The notes: generated by a model not told the origin, from the sequence alone. Numbered from the stretch's first letter, positions 32,295 through 62,366 are shown. The stretch is 64,000 nt of DNA from Monoplex corrugatus (GCA_030674185.1 CM060307.1:48553181-48617180), one strand, 5' to 3'. Numbers and translations: made by a program.

Positions 32295-32903
32295 TGTGTG
32301 CACTGGGCTGGTGTTTGTTCATGAGTATTATGTGTATTTGTGAATGGGTTGTTTGAGTGCATTTGTAAAGCGTGCGTTTATTATAGGTCTGTGGTGCACA
32401 GAAAAACGGCGAGTTGTTCAATGTTTCAGATTTCTTCTCTTCCACCACCACCACAAAATCAGTTTCTGTCGCCTCGTCAGTGCCATGTTTGCCAGAAAAA
32501 TAAGAATGCTAGCCTCCCTTCTTCCTCAAGGACGGAAAACGTGCTGATAAGCATGAACACCTTTTCTCAGGCGTACACGTTTTTTTCCGTCCGCACTACA
32601 GTCGTGAGTGCCAGTATGAACGCAGCCTTACTATTACCAGTACACACAGAACAGAACAGTACAGTTGTGTGACTCGGTTGAGTACCGCTGCTAGATACGC
32701 AGCAGACTACAGTCAGTCACAGTATGATGTGACATACAACAATAGTACCCCCCCCCCCCAAAAAAAAAAAAAAAATCATACGCGCATGAGCACGTTCAAA
32801 GACACATGTTGTGACACACATATATGCAAGCACACACAAACACAAGAATCTGTTCCAAAAGACTTTGCTTACAAGCCAGTCCTCTCCTCAAGGACGCAGC
32901 CAT
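15712..32903 (-). CDS. MRPL35: Mitochondrial ribosomal protein L35 (bL35m), three exons
   Basis: This is a component of the large mitoribosomal subunit. The terminal exon 16075-15712 (acceptor TTTCAG, stop 15714-15712) encodes the conserved core: GKPQTVHAVPNRFYRL, GIWIRTRAGRGKRLWKK, FCNRTQSKLLDKM and WVDDPYEPYH, close to human MRPL35, followed by a longer tail ending in RPFYP. Exon 1, 32903-32873, encodes MAASLRRGLA, a basic start suited to mitochondrial import, with donor GTAAGC. Exon 2, 30873-30744, adds 43 residues and has a good acceptor and donor. Phases match exactly (1, then 2), giving 174 aa against 188 in human. Exons 1 and 2 are inferred from phase, splice sites and position beside IMMT; exon 3 is certain. 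Intron 2 is 14.7 kb of transposons. Confidence 0.88.
16320..16526 (-). pseudogene. Old DIRS-type tyrosine recombinase relic, C-terminal part
   Basis: On the - strand from 16526 down the reading is RIVSRWVSRAINKAY, a stop, then QVQLKLRILHPDAR and KAPFSAILEAAYW. This aligns with the recombinase of the intact DIRS (TSISRWLREVIKAAY and NASIQNVLDAAYWRSP). The conserved His-x-x-Arg is degraded. The relic is cut by the DIRS insertion; its upstream part resumes at 22282. Confidence 0.8.
16527..16699. repeat. DIRS left inverted terminal repeat
   Basis: The outer part 16527-16583 is unique to this end and is repeated in inverse in the internal complementary region. The inner part from 16577 matches the right terminal repeat in inverse. 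Contains the palindrome TGCGCATGCGCA. Confidence 0.9.
16774..16864. repeat. DIRS internal complementary region (ICR)
   Basis: A 91-bp block made of two pieces. 16774-16830 is the perfect 57-bp inverse of the left outer end 16527-16583. 16827-16864 is the inverse of the right outer end 22244-22281. The pieces overlap by TTTT. In the DIRS-1 model this joined copy of both ends serves to complete the termini through a circular intermediate. Confidence 0.9.
16898..18139 (-). CDS. DIRS tyrosine recombinase (integrase), ORF3
   Basis: 413 aa from the Met at 18139 (the frame is open further upstream, so the start is not certain). The N-terminal SAM-like region includes LVQQAHRPGTQGVYNAHW and LANYLGFLSTEKKLSASSVK. 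Catalytic residues of the lambda-integrase family are present: Arg in SLASGRRCSEVHAL (near 17515), His-x-x-Arg in SPRSHEIRAWASSL (near 17120) and the nucleophile Tyr in TFIQFYLRDV (near 17015). The enzyme would insert the circular double-stranded copy. It overlaps the end of the RT-RNase H frame by about 175 bp in a different frame. No internal stop, so it may be active. Confidence 0.92.
   Translation of the reverse strand: MASTGMVPRTSAPVPCAAAKTRGIEPLHPPTQVRHSARQSRRSKPSRLDAVRDSMSSLGLSPAVIGLVQQAHRPGTQGVYNAHWNGWVSWCTSNEVSPHSPSRLQLANYLGFLSTEKKLSASSVKVHRAAICTTIRQLGGPSFEHDPLLRNLVRGASLQEARNPRRTPAWDLFLVLSSLRLPPYEPIRECSLKFLSFKTAFLVSLASGRRCSEVHALSGLPGDVALEPDGSMSLRLLPEFLAKNQSPGSPSPAIHIHPLTSILAPDDEDRTLCPVRALRAYRKRTKSSRQQRRHLFLSYNENYRKDIRRTSISRWLREVIKAAYARSSAELAVFSPRSHEIRAWASSLAVIHNASIQNVLDAAYWRSPGTFIQFYLRDVSRLREDGSRGIASAVVAQHPISATRPDSCHSSRR
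17965..19902 (-). CDS. DIRS polymerase: RT, RNase H and methylase-like tail
   Basis: Reverse transcriptase signatures run in order: GFYGRIFVVPKTSGGWRPVL, SIDLKDAYFHL (motif A), LPFGLAPAPWLF (motif B) and YLDDWLLLAS (catalytic YLDD). RNase H follows with TDAST, NMLELEAV, INTDNTT and ILADSLSR, holding the four acidic residues. The last part (VDLFATRFNH, VAPKWPAQAWYP) matches the region after RNase H in DIRS elements that is described as DAM-methylase-like. The first Met after the gag stop is at 19860. Two compensating one-base changes, at about 18741 (lost G) and 18625 (extra C), throw about 39 codons of RNase H out of frame. Confidence 0.9.
19903..22035 (-). CDS. DIRS gag-like ORF1
   Basis: 710 aa. 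The N-terminal half is rich in Gly, Pro, Ser and Thr with short repeats (PPGSPGGTPPGSPGG; two copies of ATSLSHSGQSTWAPW). The C-terminal half is more ordered (EKCLTEWEENARRGLV, ALDSFLGGLGEAL, TYLNAVMARRDAILAAS) and ends in a basic Arg/Pro tail, typical of nucleic-acid binding. I recognise it as gag by position and composition, not by a conserved motif. The stop is TGA 19905-19903; the polymerase lies in the same frame directly after it. Confidence 0.8.
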   Translation of the reverse strand: MPMFSFKGETYVKRLGGKARVKKISSAEFSNPQRGGSTGEQTALSSTSSLPFTSSLFHTIDKSSQPSYGSVAMTTSPQLSSGSVEFSSFYGPHTARHGDRLNSGSVDSVLAPFVQLNSGSAGTVSASMADGRIGHGSPSGGKMDRNVNGTGSPPGSPGGTPPGSPGGPRETTPPLRASDRRSAPVVSLPPPQPAAAPATTSLSHSGQSTWAPWQLPSDPWRAATSLSHSGQSTWAPWHMPSRPQQAGPLGTGDRARPYPSWGQGPDAPWAQPMPHPMAPHMVPWHPSLGFPPASATGCTWWPGFMPGAPPAQDSPCPAPPAPPVLDTTPGLPPGGSDPGPTTVAPQSDSPQTLAPSIGGPEDSDSASEDEAPAHMAFCFQDAMDRLAQLTPEAVSTVPEPKAPKLGSAERLFSAHPTSAPRASLLKQSDMVADCLRQAQDTARGKEAQDFVPGSVPDFPGALPFRKFLKPAPLPFQRKPFMAHGPIPDAPLSLTQENLLLVNDRSRAQPQHISITEKCLTEWEENARRGLVATSALDSFLGGLGEALKDPNQQSFTLRQAPDQATIVAFIQAMAQGLRSVAESQARTYLNAVMARRDAILAASSVATSPSARASLRAVPVQPGSLFGNHVQAVLKHQADIKRDLALHSRPSRPAVKRPAPAAYPPNRPTHTKFRADPRPQGHRRPQQHSGRPVARPKARRPAPSQPANPQ
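22128..22281. repeat. DIRS right inverted terminal repeat
   Basis: Inverse of the left repeat over about 122 bp. Its outer 38 bp (22244-22281) is copied in inverse into the internal complementary region. As the 5' end of the - strand element it should also hold the promoter. Confidence 0.88.
22438..22545. repeat. Two-copy tandem repeat, 58 bp
   Basis: AAAAAGACATATTTGTCGGT begins both units, which end in GAATCGAAGAAACACACGCA. Followed by a CA microsatellite at 22546-22596. Confidence 0.8.
22600..22770 (+). repeat. Dispersed repeat C, copy 2
   Basis: Second copy of the element at 7405-7570 (shared TTCTGCCCTGCCGGCTAAT and CCCCTTCCACTC blocks). Confidence 0.55.
23330..23525 (+). pseudogene. Second DIRS-type recombinase relic, + strand
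   Basis: Reads CIVSRGFSQAMIKAY, stop, QAQLDLSVLYPRAHEAR, then KAPYSASLKAAYKRSEN. His-x-x-Arg is kept as HEAR, but the Tyr region is lost. It shares the stop after KAY with the relic at 16320-16526 and lies in inverse orientation to it, so both belong to one decayed subfamily. Confidence 0.75.
23530..23840 (+). mobile_element. tRNA-derived SINE
   Basis: The head has RNA polymerase III promoter boxes: box A TGGCGTAGTGG and box B GGTTCAATTCC, spaced as in a tRNA gene (23541-23600). The body continues with CCTACCCAGAGTTGGG and GGACCACACAGTCAAG. A diverged body fragment recurs at 45665-45765. No intact tRNA cloverleaf is claimed. Confidence 0.8.
24583..29645 (-). CDS. Transposase-like protein of unknown family (~1,200 aa, 3 exons)
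   Basis: Exons 29645-29549 (ATG, 32 codons), 28792-28645 and 27928-24583 have good splice sites and together would give about 1,197 aa. Layout: a short acidic N-terminus; a conserved-looking block (RFPVLQKLGLRRNILL, VVVLDIEQFRKRED); a coiled coil of about 200 residues (27600-26950); then a possible RNase H-like core with LHTDATSRQKK (26640), VMSDRAAVMKKF (26400) and a Cys-x-x-His in FCNAHFLIGL (26298). A Lys/Ala-rich helix and a C-terminal Tudor/SH3-like domain (GEWVAVFYDNNFYVGTVTKI) follow. Three one-base losses break the frame: in exon 2, near 27765 and near 26752. I recall similar unnamed multi-copy proteins in marine animals. The catalytic role is inferred. Confidence 0.7.
28080..28405. 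repeat. CATA-rich microsatellite between short repeats
   Basis: Two copies of an AGCGCAAAATCT..ACAAAATCAAATCYAAGCGC-like word (about 28110-28145 and 28372-28405) flank a CATA/TACA array in intron 2 of the transposase gene. An AATAATAAT run precedes the first. Confidence 0.7.
30266..30743. other. MRPL35 intron 2, 5' end
   Basis: Residual host intron between the transposon and MRPL35 exon 2. Poly-A at 30422-30440 and short purine runs. Nothing else recognised. Confidence 0.5.
31267..31670. repeat. Poly-G and (GA)n tracts
   Basis: About 17 G at 31267-31283, GA/GACA repeats to 31370, and a GA array at 31590-31670 that ends beside the Harbinger element. Confidence 0.9.
31678..32627 (+). mobile_element. 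PIF/Harbinger element, 950 bp
   Basis: Inverted repeats of about 40 bp start GGGTACGTTCATACTGCCAC at 31678, with the inverse ending GAACGCAGCC at 32627; ACTCACGACTGT is shared by both arms. The flanking TTA on each side (31675-31677, 32628-32630) is the 3-bp TWA target duplication of this superfamily. Inside is part of a MADF domain gene but no transposase. Two GT microsatellites (32121-32176, 32235-32293) have expanded inside. It lies in MRPL35 intron 1. Confidence 0.85.
31992..32126 (+). pseudogene. MADF-domain protein fragment (Harbinger accessory gene)
   Basis: From the ATG at 31992: MEDEKLISEVRTRPFLWN, then DRNHFNRDMIAEAWNNIAKE and IGGD, the first half of a MADF/Myb-SANT-like DNA-binding domain. 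The reading frame then runs into a GT microsatellite. Full MADF domains are about 80-90 residues; about 45 remain. PIF/Harbinger elements carry such a second gene, which helps bring transposase to the ends. No second half was found downstream. Confidence 0.75.
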
Positions 32904-33173
32904 GTTGCGGTTAGTTAAAATATCAAACTCTAGGCCTTAAGAGCCTTAAATAAAACCGTTTGAAATAAGAAAGATTTTGATCCCAGTTGTTTCAACAAAT
33001 GTTGTAAAAGAGATAAAATGCATCTAATTTAACAGTGTTCATTGATTTATTTTTTATGAGATCATTATGAAATAGCTATTTTGCAGAAACCAAAACAATA
33101 CCCATGATCCTTTCACCGGTACCCTTCCTCTGACCGTCTGCCACTGTTGTGCAGACAACTGAAAGTTGTAATT
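32904..33173. promoter_or_regulatory. Shared promoter region of MRPL35 and IMMT
   Basis: 270 bp separates the two divergent ATGs (32903 on -, 33174 on +). It is AT rich with no obvious TATA box or CpG cluster. CACCGGTACCC lies about 55 bp before the IMMT ATG. The bidirectional role is inferred from the layout. Confidence 0.6.
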
Positions 33174-54374
<21,201 letters not shown>

Positions 54375-54630
54375 CATTAGCTCTACAAAACTGTTTTTTG
54401 AAAACTGTATTCAAGAAACATTTCTACACTGAAATAGGTATGTGTGATTGTACAGATTTTGTAAATGACCAATAGAAAAGAGGAAATATCTGTAAATTAG
54501 TTATGGATAAACCCGAAAAGGAGTGAAAATGTGATGACTGGGCATTTGTTAATGTGAATAGGTAAAGCCAGTCTATAATGTTTTTGTTTTTTTTATGTCC
54601 AAATCCCCATTTAATAAACATACATGTCTT
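54375..54630 (+). terminator. IMMT 3' UTR and polyadenylation signal
   Basis: After TGA 54372-54374 comes AT-rich sequence with a canonical AATAAA at 54613-54618. A DIRS relic begins immediately after. Confidence 0.65.
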
Positions 54631-54631
54631 A

Positions 54632-55640
54632 CAACTGCAGCCTTCGCCAGAGGACTCCACCCTTACCAGTGCCTAGACCTCCACCAGAATCCTTCATTCT
54701 GATATGGAGACCAAGAGTCCAATGTGCTGAGATGTGCCGCGTGGGCTCCCCAGCCTTCTGGAGAGGTGTCTGTAAAGAGTTCCTCTTTGAGGGTGGGAGA
54801 ACGCTGGGGATCCCCTGAGAGTTCCAAGCATGATCCAGTCATTGGTTGACAGCTCCTTGGAACCAGGAGTGGATGTCAATGTGGACATCCCAAGATTGGG
54901 AGATCTGCTACCAGCATTGTTGAAGTAACATTGGGAGGGATCACTTGTGGAGGTGGCCTACAAGTATGGCCAAGGGCAGCTGATAGAAAGTGGGCAGTGT
55001 GTCCTTGAGAGGAGGTTCCATATGGGAGTTCGGAGATGTTGGACACTGGTATTGGATAGGTGTACCGACTAATGTATAGTGTTGAAAATCATTACTATGA
55101 ACTGTTGTGCTGGGATCAGATTGGACTTGGTAGTGATGATTCGGAAAGCAAGCTTGTTGCCGAGATTCTGCCGGGTGGACAGATGGGAGGCACATAACTG
55201 GTGACTGGAATTCAGGATGAGCTAGTCATCTATGTAAGGGCAGAAATGAATGCCAAGGCGGTGAGCAACAGTCTTGCATAACGTGGATGAAAACCCAAGG
55301 GGCGAGGGAGAGGCTGAAGGGAAGGGTTTTCAACTAGTAAACCCTGGAGTCCATGTCAAAGCGGAGCCATTTCCTTTCCCATGAATGTACAGTCCCCAGG
55401 GTGCATGGCCTTTGGATGGAAGATGCCATTTCCACCATGAATTTTATGGTCTTGAGGAAGGCTTGGAGAATAGGTATGTTGATGACAGGACACCATCCGC
55501 CAGTGGACTTGGGGATGAGGAAGATTCTGCTGTAGAACCCTGGAGAGGCAGCGTCCGTGATGGGTTCTATGGTGCCTTTCGCTGGTGTAGAGGTGAATTC
55601 CGCCTGTAGCACCGTGAGTTGAACTAGTGAAGGACACGAC
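54632..55640 (-). pseudogene. DIRS RT-RNase H relic
   Basis: The - strand reads ITDAASPGFYSRIFLIPKST and ILQAFLKTIKFMVEM (RT N-terminal blocks), then LPFSLSLAPWVFI (motif B) near 55310. The YLDD region is decayed to LHR, stop. RNase H starts at about 54795 with ELFTDTSPEGWGAHAAHLST. Several frame changes and stops. It is a relative of the intact DIRS at 16527-22281, lying just past the IMMT poly(A) signal. Confidence 0.85.
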
Positions 55641-58179
55641 TGTGATAATCATTGTTGGTCCCAGCGAGGCCTCACTTGAAGTCTGGCCTGCTTTTTGGTG
55701 CCTGAAAGGACCCAGTCTGGTCTGTTGATGTTCAGTGGAGTGAGTCAGGGCGGGTCTTGGAGAGTTGGGCGGATCGAGGGGCCTTAGAAGTGTGGAGTCC
55801 AGATAGCTGACAGGCAGCATGGCATCTGGAATGATATTAGATCGCATGGGGAGATGCATCCTGCAGCAGGCATGTGAACGCAGGATTGAGATGAAGGATC
55901 CAGGCATCCAGGCATTGGTAAGAGCGGAGTCCTCTGGTGAAGGCTACACTTACAAGATATGGTTATGTGCTATTAAAAGTGCACTTTCATTAAATGTTTC
56001 ATGAATTTGTTGTTCTAATGAGTGTGCAAACTCAGTTTGATTGCATGTTGATTACAGAGTTTTGTCTGAAGTCTTTCCTTTGGTGTGGATATTACTTCAA
56101 TAAGTGAAATAAGGAATTGCCATTGGTGTGGGTGTTTTCTCTGTAAATGTGATATGAAGGGTGCTCACAGAAAGGTAATTAATTCAACAGTGGTCATTTG
56201 CTCCAAACTATTCACAACACTCAGAAGTTTGACAGAAGACTTCAACACTCAAACTATCCATCAGTTTTTGTTGTAATTACTGTGTTGAAAAGTGTTATGC
56301 AAACTGAAACAAAGCAGACATGATCAGACCAAGGAAACTTTCTTGAATAAACAAGATACAGCCGATAGATAATGTGCTTTGTATTTCAGTCATGTTTAAT
56401 CTTTGCTGAAATTGAAGACCACCTTGACTTCGTTTTGCATGTTCCATGTCACTGAGCTTAGAGTGAAAAAAACGTTTTTGCATTAGCAGCCACAAGTATT
56501 ATTGTTGTTGTGATAATCTTACAGTTAGTTACTTTTTGCCGAGTGACATGATTGTGCTGTAGTTGGCAAACATGCATGCAGGGGAATGGATTATTGCATA
56601 AGCAGTTACTTAATGAAATGATGGAGAAACTTGGAAATAATGATCATTTTTGAAAATGACCATTCTTGATCATCTCTAGGAGCTACCCTGGTAATGTTGG
56701 AACTTGAAAGTGTGTGTGACAACCGATTCAGATTGAGAAATGCTTAATTTTGATTTTAATGCATAACAATTCTTTTGAATTTTTTTTCGAACTTTTCATG
56801 ATGTACAGATTGAACAGATTGTAATATTAGGATGATCCTGTCTGAATGTATGCAATTTCATCTTGAATGCTTGAGTGTGAAACTTCTCATTAAAATGGTG
56901 AACTTGGTATTTGTGTTGGAGAATGATGCAATCTTAACTGGCCTGTGTCTCTGGTGTGAATATTAAGAAACCATTGTAGTGGGGGAAATACAACTTGTGC
57001 CAGATTCTGTTCATTGTGTGGTTAATGTTTCCTGTCGAGTCTTTCTCCAGTCCCCTAATCTCCCTATCAGTAACACAGATGTGACAAAAAATTCTTTGCC
57101 AATTCAATGATGGATTTTTACTAAAAGCATTTGGGTTCGTGGAAAACTTAAGTTATTGGCATGCAATGTCGAACTATTCTGCCAGTTTTCTCATGCAATG
57201 TGATCAGTTTTATCTGGGGACACAAGGCACCTTAGCTGGTGCAAAGTGTTGATACAATCGACTGATGACAGGAAGTGGAGGTCCAGGCTCCAGTAATCCA
57301 AGTAATTGTTAGAGTTTTTTTTTAACCCTACCAAGCTCATATCCAGAATTAATAAGCAGTATGTTTGCTCACTAAAAAGACTGAACAAGCATCCAAGATC
57401 GCAGTGCAAAAATGTGTCATCGAAGTGTCGGCATAATTTTCAGACAGTTGTAGCTCTCAGGCTTAGTTGATGTAAGGATGTAATTGTGAAAGGAAGCAAA
57501 AGATACAGATCTGTCACGATGTCTTGGTCAGAAGTAAAGCTCCAGACCCTCATCGTGTAATTCCCAATTTTCACTGTAAAACTTATCCTAGATATGACCC
57601 TGCTCTTGGTAAATTAACTTTAGAATCTTGATGTTGATGGTACACGGGAAGGACACACAAAGGGGTCCTCAATTAGTCTGTGTAATTACTGTTGTTAGTA
57701 GGGGCCTACTAGGTGGTGTCATGTGTATGTTAAAATAACAAGCACCACTAACCTCCATCCTGATGAGTAAGGTTACGCTACATTTTAGTACAGCAAAATA
57801 CAGCATCAAAACCAAACCACACCAGAACAATAAAAAAACAAACAAAAAACTGAGCAGATTCTTTAATTTGTGGATTCAACACTACATACAGAGTCCATGC
57901 CAAATTGTATAACTCAACAAAAAAAAATAGTCTTGACTTCAGTTTTTAAAACATTTCTACTGCCAAGTAAAACATTTAATACCACAACAAAGAGAACATT
58001 TGCATACTTACAGACATGATTACAATCTGTAGAAAATTTAATATGAACATTTTTAAAGGTACAAAGGATGAATTTAATATGAATATTTCAAAGATAAAAA
58101 GGATCATTTTAAAGGTACAAAATGACTCATCTTCTGAAGAATGATTGATGATCAGGCATATCGAACAAGATGATTACCA
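55641..58179. other. Intergenic, no gene recognised
   Basis: About 2.5 kb of AT-rich sequence downstream of IMMT. Only short reading frames. Several A-rich runs at 57800-58000. No repeat family could be identified by eye. Confidence 0.5.
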
Positions 58180-58385
58180 CAAACCATATGATTACCACAA
58201 TCAAACCAGTCCTCTCCACTCCCCCCCTCCTAACATGAAAGCACACCGCAGTTATAACCTTGATTACCACAATCAAACTAATCTCTCCACACACACCACA
58301 CAATTATAACTCTGATAACCACAAACAAACCAGTCTCTTCCCACCCCTCAACATGCATGCACACCACACAGTTATAACTCTTGTT
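58180..58385. repeat. Three imperfect tandem units with GATTACCACAATCAAAC
   Basis: Units of about 60-75 bp share GATTACCACAATCAAAC, TCTCCAC and CACAC..GTTATAAC. Confidence 0.7.
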
Positions 58386-58548
58386 TCTTGCATGAATACT
58401 AAAGAGGGTCAGAGGACACTTTACCCAGAATGCCAAAGCTGTATATCAGTCAGTTCAGGTATAAATTAAATGACAGCATTAAGCACCAACAGCCACTGAA
58501 CTAAACACGCGCTCCATATTGATGATATTGCAATTACTTGGGGATGTT

Positions 58549-58731
58549 ACAGCCAAAGTAATTCATAAAAAGAATTATGTCATGAAGATTTGAAAGCAGG
58601 TCTTAAAGATTTGAAAATGGGGGTCATAAAAGATTTTATATTATCTTTTATGATCTCCATTTTCAAATCTTTAAGACCTCTGCTTTCAAATCTTGCATGA
58701 CATAATTCTTTTTATGGATCACTTTGGCTGT
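58549..58731. repeat. Large near-perfect palindrome, 183 bp
   Basis: Arms of about 85 bp: ACAGCCAAAGTAATTCATAA at the left, and at the right the inverse ending TTATGGATCACTTTGGCTGT. GATTTGAAAGCAG and TTAAAGATTTGAAAATGG occur in both arms. The loop is about 10 bp of TTTATATT. No ORF. Confidence 0.92.
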
Positions 58732-59504
58732 ATGGATTTCTGCATGTACTCTTTCTTTTTATACACACCGGATAACTACGATGAAACACAAAATGATCAG
58801 CATTCAATTCTAACATTCAGTCCATCAGAACAAGCCCATCTTCCAGAAACTAAAGAGAGACAGGGTTGTAAGGATGGACCTGATCCTTTCATCCACACAT
58901 CTTAATGAAATTATGAGTATCGGTCCATTTATACTATCAGTACATATGCTGTCTGAAGAAAAATACACAAAAACACTAAGCAAAAACCATGGTGTGTCGC
59001 ACATTAAAAAGGTAACTGGTAACATGGCTGCAAGGGTGACACTTTCAAAATCTGAAAAAACAGAAAATCAGGTAACTGGAAAACTTTTTCGCTTGAAGGC
59101 ACTAGCAGCACAATGGCGAGACGTAAGTGATGTCTGTAGCCTAACAAAGATCGCTGGACCTGTGTTGTCTTCAACGAAAGAGTGCTTCCTCATTTCCGGT
59201 CGTCTGCTACAGTGCTGCTTCGGTCATAATACCACCGATTCAACTGTTTTTTTCCCCAAAACATTTTTTTGTTGGAATAACGAAAATGAAAAAACGGAAT
59301 TTCCGTCTGGGGCCTTGCCGAGAAAACGGATTTCCGTCACCCAGACGGAAGAGTGGCACCCATGTGGCTGTAGTTGTACAAACACTATGAACAATCAAAA
59401 ATAAACAGTCATTAACATGTCTGATCTCGTCATTTTAAACATCCTATGCATGTATGTAGAAGTGCAACAACTATTATGCACCGTAAAAATTAACAATCAT
59501 GTCT

Positions 59505-59667
59505 TTAACCCTTCGATTCCATTATCCTATTCACTAGCATCATGCATCCTCATCAATGATAGCAATGTAAAAACTCAACCCTTTGACTCCCTCACCCTAT
59601 CCACCAGGTTCCTGCAGGAAGGAGTTTTTGCATCAGGTGGACAGAATGTGGGAGTCAAATGGTTTAA
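59505..59667. mobile_element. Family A TTAA MITE, full copy, reverse orientation
   Basis: TTAACCCTTCGATTCC at 59505 and GGGAGTCAAATGGTTTAA ending 59667. The inner palindrome CTCCCTCACCCTATCCACCA to GGTTCCTGCAGGAA is present. GCATCCTCATCAATGATAGC shows reverse orientation relative to 9469-9652. Confidence 0.7.
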
Positions 59668-60279
59668 GTTCTATTAACAATTTGTCTGATCTCACATTTT
59701 ACACAATGTATAGTAGCTTAACAGTATCATGTACTGTGAAAAGTATAAACAGTCATGTCTTTAAGTCCCATTAACAACGTTGTCTGACACTGTACACATG
59801 CATACATATTAGCTGCAATTGAAGATGATAAACTGCAAAAACTTGTTCTCTATTTATGAAAGTCAATGGAATGAATGAATGGTGCAAATCTGTGACATTA
59901 AACATCCACGTATGGACATATGTACATTACAAACTACGCGGGCTTATTTAGTAAGTTATTACTTGTTCAACAACAACCACAACCTTTAAAAAAAAAAAAA
60001 AAAGTCACAACAGAATGATTGGTTTCATTCTGATAATAAGCTACACTGGAAGCAGCATTTTGGAGCCAGAGGTGCCAAGCTTGCTACAGGATATGCTAGG
60101 ACGATCTAATTAAAAAAAACCAAAAAAACCATTGCTTCACCAAGTTGTTCTCAAGAGATGTAACTGGAGGCAAACTGTTCTCAAGATGTAACTAGTGTCA
60201 ACCTATTCTAAGATACATAACTAATACATCGGTGACACACAATTTATTTCATTTTTCACATATATAGGATCATCATCAT

Positions 60280-60550
60280 CATCATCAGCAACACTAACAA
60301 CATGATTAAGCTGATAAACCAAAGTGGAGCTCTGATGAACCTAAAAGAATACATCAGATGGTAAATACATTCTATAAAAACAATCATAAAAACAAAAAAT
60401 TTAGAAGCCCATGAAATAAAAGATGTGTTAAAAGAACTCCCAGAGTCATCCATAGAAGAGAGAAACTCTTTAGAAGAATGAATTTGCAGGAAGTGGGATA
60501 TGCATTAAAGAGCATGAAAAATGGAAAGAACCAAGAACACATGGGTTTGG
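60280..60550 (+). pseudogene. Short LINE ORF2 remnant
   Basis: QEVGYALKSMKNGKNQEHMG on the + strand (60487-60546) resembles the conserved block just upstream of the RT palm in non-LTR elements (AIRSMKNGKAPG type). The rest is too decayed to align by eye. Confidence 0.5.
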
Positions 60551-60551
60551 G

Positions 60552-60830
60552 GCAGAATTTCAGAGAATCTTTGGAGAAAGCTTATTTATTTGTTTCAGGG
60601 CAGGATTTTACAAAATCTTTTGGAGAAGTTTGGTCTATTTATGCAAAATTTTAGTCTTTCAGAGAAATCTTGATCCATTTGTTTTGGGCAGAATTTCAAA
60701 AAATCTTTTGGAGAAAGCTTGATCCATTTCTTTACGTGCAGAATTTTACAGCCATTTGGAGAAAACTGGATCTATGTGTTCTGGTGCCAGAATTTTACAG
60801 TGTTTTGGAGAAAGTTTGTTTTAGGGGGCA
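60552..60830 (+). repeat. Degenerate ~50-bp minisatellite
   Basis: Five or six units built on GGGCAGAATTTCA..TCTTTTGGAGAAAGCTT..ATCCATTTG. It follows directly on the LINE remnant. Confidence 0.75.
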
Positions 60831-60861
60831 GATATACTTTTAAGGCTAGGTAGGAACTCAG

Positions 60862-60907
60862 AACCTGCAGGAAGCTGGTGGATAGGGTGAAGGAGTGAAA
60901 GAATTAA
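60862..60907. mobile_element. Family A MITE fragment
   Basis: CCTGCAGGAAGCTGGTGGAT, AGGGTGAAGGAGTGAAAG, then AATTAAG: the right inner arm only. Confidence 0.55.
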
Positions 60908-61194
60908 GTATGGTAATCAAGAAAGTTTCCGCTATGTAAAATGTAGTTCAGATAGAAGTCAACTGGTATCCAGTCAAAGGTGACGGCCAGTCAGTTCAAT
61001 GTCTGTCAGAAAGCACTGCAATGTGCTGTATTGAGTGATTCCATCTGTATGTATCAACCGTGACTGTATGCGTGTTTGTGGTGATGCTAAGGAATGAGTT
61101 GTGCTGCAAATATCACATCTTCCAGAACATGGAACTTGTCTTCAACCTCAAGACAGTGATACCTTTATATTATCCTACGACTGTAACATACGAA

Positions 61195-61387
61195 AGGGGA
61201 ATTGGAGCACCTGGTCACAACGGGAAAGCTGGAGGGAAAGAGAGCACCAGGTAGGCCCAAGGAGAAGATACTAGACGGACTTGCAGAGTGGCAGAAGTCA
61301 AATAGGGTGGAAGAGATGCTTGAGGCAACAAGAGATAGAGACAGATGGAAGTCCACGATCGCCAACGCCATGCGGCAAGGCACATGA
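61195..61387 (+). pseudogene. LINE ORF2 C-terminal fragment
   Basis: LEHLVTTGKLEGKRAPGRPK-type tail (residues from 61202), then ILDGLAEWQKSNRVEEMLEA and DRDRWKSTIANAMRQGT with a stop at 61385-61387. An ATGATGATAATGATT tail follows, typical of the 3' end of RTE-like LINEs. The RT is absent (5' truncation). Confidence 0.75.
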
Positions 61388-61399
61388 TGATAATGATTG

Positions 61400-62190
61400 T
61401 AACAAGCAGGTTAAAAAACATTTAAATATAACTACTGAAGAGACTTTTAACATGGAAAATGATGACAAAGCCTTAGATAAAAGCCGCTAATACCTGGACT
61501 CCTTATCCACTTCAAAAGTGTTGGAAATGAAAGAAAAGTTTAAAATATTTACTGAGCTTATAAGAAAAATACATAACTGTTTAAGGTGGGTGTGTGTTTT
61601 GATCATGAGGTTAAAGCAAACAAATAGGACACTGAAACAGTGTTAGAGCATCATAAGAGGACAGAACCTTAAACAAAATAACAGACATAAATGACTTACA
61701 ACAGTGTTCTCCAAGATGGAATGTAAGAGTTTACCCGATTCCATGGACAAGAGATGGAAGATTGTATTAAACAGAAAGTATATCATGTTTTCAGTCAGGA
61801 TACTGGTGTCACCACCTTGATACAAAGGCAGCCCACAGAACAGGCCGATAGAATGGACAGAAGGCCAGACTGATCTTGGTAAGATTTGTGATAGAAAAAT
61901 CGGGAGATATGTAATCCCCAACAAGACAAAAACAAAAATTAATAAATAAAGGTACTGTCATCAGCATAGATCTGACTAGCAAATCATAAACTGTCCAATG
62001 TGGCATACAAATGTTCTGCTATTTTCTTGTCATGCACTATAAATGGAAAAGCATTCGCAAAACTTAAAAAATGGGAGTTAAAATGAAATCATTAAACATT
62101 CAAATAAGCCTTGGCGAGGCCTTCCGCAGAGCCATGAACTTAAAACACCATGAGCAACACAATAAAAAAAAATTTAGAATGTAGGTTCTG
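61400..62190. other. Intergenic, nothing recognised
   Basis: AT-rich sequence with short frames only. No repeat identified. Confidence 0.5.
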
Positions 62191-62194
62191 GTGT

Positions 62195-62196
62195 GG

Positions 62197-62283
<87 letters not shown>

Positions 62284-62315
62284 GTGTGTGGTGTGTGTGT
62301 GTGTGGTGTGTGTGT

Positions 62316-62366
<51 letters not shown>

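Noticed and set aside
58874..59404. 176-aa + strand ORF
   Set aside because: No recognised domain, no splice or codon support. The region carries repeated AAACGGA.TTTCCGT words and looks like a decayed element.
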